From: Candidatus Rifleibacteriota bacterium
Lineage (GTDB): Bacteria; Muiribacteriota; Ozemobacteria; Ozemobacterales; Ozemobacteraceae
Direction: 5' to 3'
NCBI GenBank assembly: GCA_028691595.1
Contig: JAQUZA010000195.1
Span: 1 to 6,392 of the forward strand
Length of the DNA: 6,392 nucleotides
A program made the position numbers and the translations under genes. Shown here one piece after another: positions 1 through 4,644 of the stretch (the first letter of the stretch is position 1; each line of letters begins with the position of its first letter). The notes below the pieces were generated by a model. That model saw only the letters and a list, made by a program, of their open reading frames with translations. It ran no database searches and was not told the origin of the DNA.

Positions 1-107
1 GATATACGTACACAGATCTGTCGAATGGAAAAGGATAGATATGTGGTGACTGATGTGCAAGAAACCGAAGACGGTAAGAACTATGTATTTGAGAAAGCAG
101 AAACTGG
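1..107 (+). other. Non-groEL segment abutting truncated groEL; possible partial plus-strand coding sequence
   Basis: This stretch lies beyond the point where the minus-strand groEL copy stops resembling its paralogue. None of the three minus-strand frames yields the expected GroEL continuation (NCVAVKAP...GDRRKAM), so a simple frameshift does not explain it. Plus-strand frame 1 is open from base 1 and gives a plausible charged peptide (MEKDRYVVTDVQE, then DGKNYVFEKAETG). After about base 108 the same frame merely reads antisense through groEL until a stop near 300. It could therefore be the interior of an unknown plus-strand gene cut by the same breakpoint. At about 35 codons it is too short to identify, and coding status is uncertain. 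Confidence 0.3.
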
Positions 108-920
108 AAAATTGCCGCGCAGTTTGTTAACTACCAGGGTAGCAAGAGCTTCACCTTCGATATCTTCGGCGATAATCAGCAGAGGTTTGTTTACCTGGAC
201 AATCTTTTCAAGGAGAGGCAGGATTTCTTTGAGGTTGTTGATCTTGCTTTCGGTGATAAGAATGTATGGGTTATCAAGAACTGCTTCCATTCTTTCCTGA
301 TTGGTTACCATATAAGGGCTGATGTAGCCTTTATGGAATTCCATACCTTCTACGAAATCAAGAGTGGTGTCGAAGCTCTGGGCTTCTTCAACGGTGATAA
401 CGCCGTCTTTACCGACTTTATCCATGGCTTCGGCGATGATATGACCAACTTCGTTGTCGCGGGCAGAAATTGTGGCAACCTGGGCAATACTGTCCTTGTT
501 GTCGTCAACCTTTTTTGAAAGGTTTTTGATTTCTTTCACGACTTCGTCAACGGCCATTTCAATACCGCGCTTCAGGTATGCCGGGTTTGAGCCTGCGGCA
601 ACATTTTTAAAACCTTCGTGAACGATAGCCTGAGCCAGAACGGTGGCAGTCGTGGTGCCGTCGCCAGCCACATCATTGGTTTTGCTGGCAACTTCTTTTA
701 CGAGCTGAGCGCCCATGTTTTCGAACTTGTCAGTTACTTCGATTTCTTTGGCAATGGTAACGCCGTCATTTGTTACAGTCGGGCTGCCGAATTTCTTGTC
801 GAGAATGGCATAACAGCCTTTCGGGCCAAGGGTAGCGCGAACTGCGTTAGCGACGATATCAACACCGGTTTCGAGAGATTTGCGGGCTTCGCCCCAGTAT
901 TTGAGCTGCTTGGCAGACAT
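81..920 (-). CDS. groEL: Chaperonin GroEL, second copy, truncated in the apical domain
   Basis: Hsp60 chaperonin, the ATP-driven folding chamber that works with GroES in the cytoplasm. The reading frame gives 279 aa against about 545-555 for the family. Residues 1-271 align without gaps to the complete copy encoded at 1326-2993, roughly 80% identical by eye. They retain the ATP-site residue D52, the GDGTTTAT loop with D87, and the apical substrate-binding positions Y199, Y203, L234, L237, L259, V263 and V264. From residue 272 the protein reads PVSAFSNT and stops, with no GroEL similarity. Half of the apical domain, the second intermediate segment including catalytic D398, the C-terminal equatorial segment and any GGM tail are missing, so it cannot form a working ring as read. 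The ATG at 920 is preceded by AGGAGC at 928-933. The gene follows groES-B by 28 bases. It is either a genuine pseudogene made by rearrangement or an artefact of assembly at a duplicated gene. Confidence 0.9.
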   Translation of the reverse strand: MSAKQLKYWGEARKSLETGVDIVANAVRATLGPKGCYAILDKKFGSPTVTNDGVTIAKEIEVTDKFENMGAQLVKEVASKTNDVAGDGTTTATVLAQAIVHEGFKNVAAGSNPAYLKRGIEMAVDEVVKEIKNLSKKVDDNKDSIAQVATISARDNEVGHIIAEAMDKVGKDGVITVEEAQSFDTTLDFVEGMEFHKGYISPYMVTNQERMEAVLDNPYILITESKINNLKEILPLLEKIVQVNKPLLIIAEDIEGEALATLVVNKLRGNFPVSAFSNT

Positions 921-948
921 TTAATTTGCTCCTGTGCTTGTTGTCTTA

Positions 949-1239
949 TCAGTTGATAATGGCGAGAATGTCTTCTTCGCGCAGAATCAGGTAACTTTCT
1001 TCTTCGATCTTGATTTCGGTGCCAGCGTATTTTGAAAAGATAATCTTGTCGTTGGCTTTTACTTCGAGAGGGCTGCGCTTGCCTTCATCGGTCATTTTGC
1101 CCGGGCCGGCGGCAATTACAGTACCTTCAATGGGTTTTTCCTTGCTTGCGGTATCGGGAAGAATAACGCCACCCTTTGATTTTTCGACTGCATCTTTTGG
1201 CTTAACGATAACACGGTCATTTAATGGTTTGAGGTTCAT
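949..1239 (-). CDS. groES: Co-chaperonin GroES, second copy
   Basis: Hsp10 lid of the GroEL chamber; seven subunits cap a GroEL ring and control release of folded substrate. The product is 96 aa, the usual family length, and starts MNLKPLNDRVIVKP. The mobile loop lies around residues 19-30 with the GroEL-contacting GGVILP at 23-28, followed by DTASKEKP. The GPGK segment near 45-48 fits the roof region, and YAGTEIKIEEESYLILREEDILA is the conserved C-terminal core. An AGGAG ribosome-binding site sits about 7 bases before the ATG. It follows groEL-A by 86 bases and precedes truncated groEL-B by 28, so it is probably co-transcribed. No CIRCE element or clear promoter is visible directly upstream. 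It is much more diverged from the other groES here than the two groEL copies are from each other. Confidence 0.96.
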   Translation of the reverse strand: MNLKPLNDRVIVKPKDAVEKSKGGVILPDTASKEKPIEGTVIAAGPGKMTDEGKRSPLEVKANDKIIFSKYAGTEIKIEEESYLILREEDILAIIN

Positions 1240-1245
1240 GAAATG

Positions 1246-1252
1246 CTCCTGA
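1246..1252 (-). promoter_or_regulatory. Ribosome-binding site of groES-B
   Basis: On the minus strand the sequence reads CAGGAGC shortly before the ATG ending at 1237. It supports the chosen start and shows that this groES can be translated independently of the upstream groEL. Confidence 0.7.
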
Positions 1253-1280
1253 TAAACTTATTTGAATTATTTTTTTCAGT

Positions 1281-1307
1281 GCGGGGGTGATTTAAACTCA
1301 CCCCCGC
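1281..1307 (-). terminator. Strong GC-rich hairpin between groEL-A and groES-B; possible terminator, attenuator or RNA-stability element
   Basis: A perfect 10-bp inverted repeat: GCGGGGGTGA at 1281-1290 pairs with TCACCCCCGC at 1298-1307 around a 7-base loop. It lies 18 bases past the groEL-A stop codon. In the minus-strand transcript the stem is followed by ACTGAAAAAAATAATTC, an A-run and not the U-run of a canonical intrinsic terminator. The T-run lies 5' of the stem on the plus strand, so it does not terminate plus-strand transcription either. It may be a U-less terminator giving partial termination, or a 3'-end stabiliser or processing site that lowers expression of the second pair. Confidence 0.55.
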
Positions 1308-1325
1308 CGGGAAGGTTCTGTCAGA

Positions 1326-2993
1326 TTACATCATACCGGGCATGCCCATGCCGCCCATTCCACCCATTCCACCCATACCGCCCATGCCGCCCATTGACGG
1401 AGCAGCTTTGTTTTCTTCGGGGATATCGGCAACCAGAACTTCAGTGGTCATCAGAATAGCTGCGATTGAAGCGGCATTCTGCAGAGCTGATCTGGTAACC
1501 TTGGCGGGGTCGATGATACCGGCTTTGAACATGTCGATATATTCGTTAGTAAGAACGTTATAGCCGTAACCGGGTTTGTTTTCCTGTTTCAGCTTTTCGA
1601 TGATAACGGCGGGTTCAAGACCGGCGTTGGCAAGGATAAAGTGAATCGGTTTCTGCAGGGCTTTTCTTACGATTTCAACGCCGATTTTTTCGTCACCGTT
1701 GAATTCAAGAGTGTCAAGGGCGCTGATTGCGTTCAGAAGAGCAACGCCGCCGCCGGCCACAACACCTTCTTCAACTGCGGCGCGGGTGGCGCTCAGAGCA
1801 TCTTCAACACGGGTTTTGCGTTCTTTCATGGCAGTTTCGGTTGCGGCACCGACTTTGATAACTGCAACACCGCCTGAAAGCTTGGCAAGTCTTTCCTGCA
1901 GTTTTTCTTTATCGTAAGAACTGGTGCTTCTTTCGATTTCTGCTTTGATCTGGCCGATGCGGTTCTGAATGTCTTTGGCTGCGCCAGCACCTTCGATGAT
2001 GGTAGTTGTTTCTTTGCTGATAACAACCTTCTTGGCATTACCGAGGTGTTCGAGACCGGCGTTTTCAAGCTTGAGACCGATTTCTTCGCTGATCTTCTGA
2101 CCCTTGGTCATGACGGCGATGTCTTCGAGCATGGCTTTGCGTCTGTCGCCAAAAGCGGGTGCTTTAACGGCAACACAGTTGAAGGTGCCGCGAAGTTTGT
2201 TGACTACCAGGGTTGCAAGGGCTTCACCTTCGATGTCTTCAGCGATGATAAGCAGGGGTTTCTTGGTCTGAACGATGCTTTCAAGAACTGGAAGAATGTC
2301 TTTGATGTTGTTGATCTTGCTGTCGGTGATGAGAATGTAAGGATTATCGAGAACGGCTTCCATTCTTTCAGGGTCAGTTACCATGTAAGGGCTGACGTAA
2401 CCTTTGTCGAATTCCATACCTTCTACGAAATCGAGGGTAGTGTCGAAACTTTTGGCTTCTTCAACGGTGATAACGCCGTCTTTGCCAACTTTGTCCATGG
2501 CTTCGGCGATAACTTTACCAATTTCGGTATCGCGGGCAGAGATGGTGGCAACCTGGGCGACGCTGTCTTTGTTGTCGTCGATGCGCTTTGACTGCTCTTT
2601 GAGCTTCGCAACAACGGCATTTACGGCTTTTTCAATGCCACGTTTGATATAAATGGGAGTGGCACCGGCTGCGGTGTTTTTAAAACCTTCGTGAACGATA
2701 GCCTGGGCCAGAACGGTGGCGGTGGTAGTTCCGTCGCCGGCGATGTCATTGGTCTTGCTGGCAACTTCTTTTACCAGCTGAGCGCCCATGTTTTCGAAGC
2801 GGTCTTCTACTTCAATTTCTTTGGCGATCATGACACCGTCATTGGTTACGGTGGGGCTGCCAAAGCTCTTGTTGAGAATGGCATAGCAGCCTTTGGGGCC
2901 CAGGGTTGAGCGTACTGCGTTGGCAACAGTATCGACACCCTTTTCGAGGGCTCTTCTAGCGTTTTCACCGTATTTCAGTTGTTTTGCGGCCAT
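1326..2993 (-). CDS. groEL: Chaperonin GroEL (complete copy)
   Basis: Hsp60 chaperonin: a double heptameric ring that binds unfolded proteins and folds them in an ATP- and GroES-dependent cycle in the cytoplasm. The 555-aa product is full length. The N-terminal equatorial segment carries LGPKGCYAIL near 31-40, D52 in TNDGV and the GDGTTTAT loop with D87. The apical domain has the substrate-binding residues Y199, Y203, L234, L237, L259, V263 and V264 at the same numbers as in E. coli, with Met in place of Phe at 204. ATPase residue D398 sits in RVEDALSATRAAVEEG, followed by VVAGGGVALL. The C-terminus is a run of GGM repeats ending GMPGMM, the usual flexible tail inside the cavity. TAAGGAGA at 3001-3008 precedes the ATG, supporting the start. 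It lies 55 bases after groES-A, and the pair should be controlled by the CIRCE element upstream. All functional landmarks are intact, so this is presumably the working housekeeping chaperonin. Confidence 0.98.
   Translation of the reverse strand: MAAKQLKYGENARRALEKGVDTVANAVRSTLGPKGCYAILNKSFGSPTVTNDGVMIAKEIEVEDRFENMGAQLVKEVASKTNDIAGDGTTTATVLAQAIVHEGFKNTAAGATPIYIKRGIEKAVNAVVAKLKEQSKRIDDNKDSVAQVATISARDTEIGKVIAEAMDKVGKDGVITVEEAKSFDTTLDFVEGMEFDKGYVSPYMVTDPERMEAVLDNPYILITDSKINNIKDILPVLESIVQTKKPLLIIAEDIEGEALATLVVNKLRGTFNCVAVKAPAFGDRRKAMLEDIAVMTKGQKISEEIGLKLENAGLEHLGNAKKVVISKETTTIIEGAGAAKDIQNRIGQIKAEIERSTSSYDKEKLQERLAKLSGGVAVIKVGAATETAMKERKTRVEDALSATRAAVEEGVVAGGGVALLNAISALDTLEFNGDEKIGVEIVRKALQKPIHFILANAGLEPAVIIEKLKQENKPGYGYNVLTNEYIDMFKAGIIDPAKVTRSALQNAASIAAILMTTEVLVADIPEENKAAPSMGGMGGMGGMGGMGGMGMPGMM
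1327..1394 (-). repeat. Short tandem repeat coding the GroEL Gly-Gly-Met tail
   Basis: Imperfect 9-base units (plus strand CCCATNCCG or CCCATTCCA) encode Gly-Gly-Met repeats from about residue 534 to the end of GroEL-A. Such tails are normal for GroEL; the tandem DNA makes the repeat number prone to slippage. Confidence 0.8.
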
Positions 2994-3000
2994 TTTAAAA

Positions 3001-3008
3001 TCTCCTTA
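3001..3008 (-). promoter_or_regulatory. Ribosome-binding site of groEL-A
   Basis: TAAGGAGA on the minus strand, about 7 bases before the groEL-A ATG at 2993. It fixes the start used and fits the strong translation expected of a chaperonin. Confidence 0.75.
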
Positions 3009-3048
3009 AAGATTAATTTTGAACTGGTTAATGTTTTGAAAAATGCTG

Positions 3049-3336
3049 TTATTCGACAGCCAGAATTTCATCTTCTTTCATGATCAGGTGCTTTTCGCCA
3101 TCGATCATGATTTCGGTGCCGGCCCATTCGGTAAAAATGACGCTGTCGCCCTGCTTTACCTGCATGGGAATAATTTTGCCCTTGTTGTCAGTGAGGCCGC
3201 GGCCGACAAATATTACTTTGCCTGTTTTGGGGCGTGCTTTTGAAGCGGTATCTGGAATGATGATACCAGTTGTAGTTTTCTTCTCAGCTTCACTAACTTT
3301 GATTACGATTCGGTTACCCATTGGGGTGAGGTTCAT
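3049..3336 (-). CDS. groES: Co-chaperonin GroES, first copy, promoter-proximal
   Basis: Hsp10 cap of the GroEL ring. The 95-aa product starts MNLTPMGNRIVIKV, has the mobile loop with GIIIP at residues 24-28 followed by DTASKARP, a roof-like GRGLTDNKGK segment near 45-54, and the conserved core WAGTEIMIDGEKHLIMKEDEILA. An in-frame ATG 17 codons upstream, at 3387, would add MLTEISTLNFNF..., but that start lies inside the CIRCE operator and lacks a Shine-Dalgarno. The ATG at 3336 is preceded by AAAAGGAGGA at 3341-3350 and matches the family N-terminus, so it is preferred. It is the first gene of the operon, directly downstream of CIRCE and upstream of the complete groEL. By eye it shares only about half its residues with the other GroES in the window. 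Confidence 0.96.
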   Translation of the reverse strand: MNLTPMGNRIVIKVSEAEKKTTTGIIIPDTASKARPKTGKVIFVGRGLTDNKGKIIPMQVKQGDSVIFTEWAGTEIMIDGEKHLIMKEDEILAVE

Positions 3337-3340
3337 GATG

Positions 3341-3350
3341 TCCTCCTTTT
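3341..3350 (-). promoter_or_regulatory. Ribosome-binding site deciding the groES-A start
   Basis: AAAAGGAGGA on the minus strand with a 4-base gap to the ATG at 3336. It is a near-perfect Shine-Dalgarno that selects this start over the in-frame ATG at 3387. Confidence 0.85.
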
Positions 3351-3380
3351 GGAAATTGAAATTCAGAGTTGAAATTTCTG

Positions 3381-3407
3381 TTAGCACTCGATGTTGTTGA
3401 GTGCTAA
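3381..3407 (-). promoter_or_regulatory. CIRCE operator (HrcA binding site)
   Basis: TTAGCACTC at 3381-3389 and GAGTGCTAA at 3399-3407 are separated by exactly 9 bases, an exact match to the CIRCE consensus; the flanking bases extend the arms by one pair. HrcA binds CIRCE as a repressor and is inactivated when GroEL is titrated by unfolded proteins, giving heat-shock induction. The element lies 44 bases upstream of the groES-A start, so it is in the 5' leader or at the transcription start of the chaperonin operon. It is the only CIRCE copy in the window. hrcA itself is not present here. Confidence 0.97.
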
Positions 3408-3408
3408 C

Positions 3409-3438
3409 AATATATAATCAAAGTTAAATTGATAATAA
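3409..3438 (-). promoter_or_regulatory. Candidate promoter of the groESL operon
   Basis: On the minus strand, immediately upstream of CIRCE, TATATT (3409-3414) can serve as a -10 box. A weak -35-like TTATTA (3433-3438) lies 18 bases further up in very AT-rich DNA. Placing the -10 here would put the transcription start inside CIRCE, which is the usual architecture for HrcA-repressed groE promoters. The position rests mainly on CIRCE; the -35 match is poor. Confidence 0.45.
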
Positions 3439-3746
3439 AGCTGGAAAAATAACGATTAAAGCTGAAAAATGATTGTTTTGTATGAATTTAATCTAAAAAC
3501 TAGCTTTTACTCTGAATTGTTAAATATAAAAACGAAAATCTCTATCTTTTGTTGTCGCTTCCCGGCGCATGTGAAAATTGGCGCAACTTTTGGTCTGCTC
3601 ACGGCGTATTATCTTTTGAGCGTGTTTATTGTCTCATTTCCTTTAAAAGCTTTTGGTTCAATTATTTTCCTGGCATTTCGTAATGCCTGGCTTCACATTT
3701 GCAAAATTTGATTGCTGACGGCCAGGGCAGTTATTTGCTGCATCTT

Positions 3747-3775
3747 TTGTTGCACCATATCGTATACTGTATTAG
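3747..3775 (+). promoter_or_regulatory. Weak candidate promoter for the membrane-protein/PilX-like pair
   Basis: TTGTTG at 3747-3752 and TATTAG at 3770-3775 are spaced 17 bases apart. A better-looking -10, TATACT at 3763-3768, lacks a well-spaced -35. Either would give a leader of about 35-45 bases before the ATG at 3815. Matches to the sigma-70 consensus are partial, so this is tentative. Confidence 0.3.
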
Positions 3776-3814
3776 ACTTACCACTGTAAGAGGTTGCCAG
3801 AGGAGAGAATTGTA

Positions 3815-4630
3815 ATGTCTGAGAGTCAGGGTTTTAAAAAATTAGTAAAAAAAATTGATATGAGCGACATCCGGGTATTGATTATCGGGGTTGTGTTGCT
3901 CTTTGTTCCTGTTCTGGTGCTGTATTTCTTCGCCAGCGGCAGCGGCAAGAAAATGAGTCAGGAAAAAATGAAAACCATGGTGGCCCGCAAAAATGTTTTC
4001 AATTTTGGTTCTGCCCAGCCCGGTTCCTCACCTGGAGTTTCCCCCGCCGCCGGAAGAAAATCAACTGCCGGATGGTTTGCTTCTTCTCCTGAGAAGCAAA
4101 TGGAGAGCGAACTTGAAGAGGCTTTTAAACTGGTAAAACGAAGCCAGCGTTCCGAAAGGTTTCCTCCTGGTACAAACGAAGACCAGAAGCAGGCATACCG
4201 GGCTGAGCATCACCCGATGCTGGTTGAAGGCCGGGGTGAACTTGAACGTGGAAATTTCGCCATGGCAGAGACCCTCCTGATTAAGGCTTTTGAAGAAGCA
4301 GGTGGTAACGTTTTTCAGCAGGTCTATGCGATTGGCGCTCTCTGTGAGTTATACGAGCTAACCCGTGACCAGAAAAAGCTCGAGGCAGCTTTTAAACAGT
4401 TCATGGAACTCGTTGGTAAACTTCCACCTGATTGCGGAGGTGGTGATCTGGCCGCATCGGTTCGCAATGCCTATATGGCCTTAAAGCAGCTTCAGGATGG
4501 GGCTGACCCCGCAAAGGTCGCCCAGGGGCTTGCTGATGTTGAAGCGATCAAACAGGGTGCCATCCCGTCAGGGAAGGTATCGCAAGGTCTTGGAAAGAGC
4601 CTTTTCAGTTTTCCGGCCAAATTTGACTAG
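3815..4630 (+). CDS. Single-pass membrane protein with TPR-like helical domain, function unknown
   Basis: I do not recognise the family. The ATG at 3815 is chosen over a TTG seven codons upstream because AGGAGAG at 3801-3807 is well spaced before it. The 271-aa product has a short, Lys-rich cytoplasmic N-terminus (residues 1-20), one hydrophobic helix at about 21-40 (VLIIGVVLLFVPVLVLYFFA), then a basic stretch and a Ser/Pro/Gly-rich linker (about 66-90). After that comes a mostly helical region. Residues about 134-200 (EGRGELERGNFAMAETLLIKAF, then YAIGALCELYELTRDQKKLEAAFKQF, abbreviated here) have the spacing of small and large residues seen in TPR hairpins. The positive-inside rule does not settle topology, because both flanks of the helix are basic; N-in with the TPR part outside is the simpler guess. 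It is followed 14 bases later by a PilX/GspK-like gene in the same direction, which suggests an assembly or scaffold role in a filament or secretion complex. That role is inference only. Confidence 0.85.
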   Translation: MSESQGFKKLVKKIDMSDIRVLIIGVVLLFVPVLVLYFFASGSGKKMSQEKMKTMVARKNVFNFGSAQPGSSPGVSPAAGRKSTAGWFASSPEKQMESELEEAFKLVKRSQRSERFPPGTNEDQKQAYRAEHHPMLVEGRGELERGNFAMAETLLIKAFEEAGGNVFQQVYAIGALCELYELTRDQKKLEAAFKQFMELVGKLPPDCGGGDLAASVRNAYMALKQLQDGADPAKVAQGLADVEAIKQGAIPSGKVSQGLGKSLFSFPAKFD

Positions 4631-4633
4631 GGT

Positions 4634-4640
4634 GGGGGAG
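4634..4640 (+). promoter_or_regulatory. Ribosome-binding site of the PilX-like gene
   Basis: TGGGGGAG just before CATT-ATG, within the 14-base gap after the preceding stop codon. It is a purine-rich, acceptable Shine-Dalgarno that supports the ATG at 4645 and translation within one operon. Confidence 0.6.
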
Positions 4641-4644
4641 CATT

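Larger units (their letters stand above)
3408..3814. other. Divergent intergenic region with no supported gene
   Basis: About 400 bases between the chaperonin operon and the plus-strand envelope genes, AT-rich on the chaperonin side. It must hold the divergent promoters. An 80-codon plus-strand frame at 3469-3711 has no ribosome-binding site and no recognisable features, so it is not called. A small inverted repeat is present: GGCATT at 3672-3677 and AATGCC at 3682-3687 around a TCGT loop. A second possible pairing joins TGCCTGGC, just after it, with GCCAGGGCA near 3721-3729. Neither is followed by a clear T-run. No tRNA, rRNA or mobile-element signature is seen. Confidence 0.6.

Noticed and set aside
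1..107. Frameshift as the cause of the early stop in groEL-B
   Set aside because: All three minus-strand frames of these bases were read and none contains the expected GroEL continuation, so sequence was replaced and not merely shifted.
1240..1325. A second CIRCE element before the second groES
   Set aside because: The only inverted repeat there is the GC-rich hairpin at 1281-1307, which has no TTAGCACTC or GAGTGCTAA arms.
2046..2591. 181-codon open frame on the plus strand opposite groEL-A, with a similar shorter one at 333-518 opposite groEL-B
   Set aside because: Both are antisense shadows of the conserved groEL apical and intermediate region; they resemble each other only because the groEL copies do. 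They have no ribosome-binding site or independent support.
3337..3387. N-terminal extension of groES-A from the ATG at 3387
   Set aside because: It starts inside the CIRCE operator, lacks a ribosome-binding site and adds residues not found in GroES; the ATG at 3336 has a near-perfect Shine-Dalgarno.
3469..3711. 80-codon plus-strand frame with hydrophobic stretches in the intergenic region
   Set aside because: There is no Shine-Dalgarno before its ATG, the composition is that of AT-rich non-coding DNA, and no family is recognisable. The hydrophobicity follows from T-rich codons.
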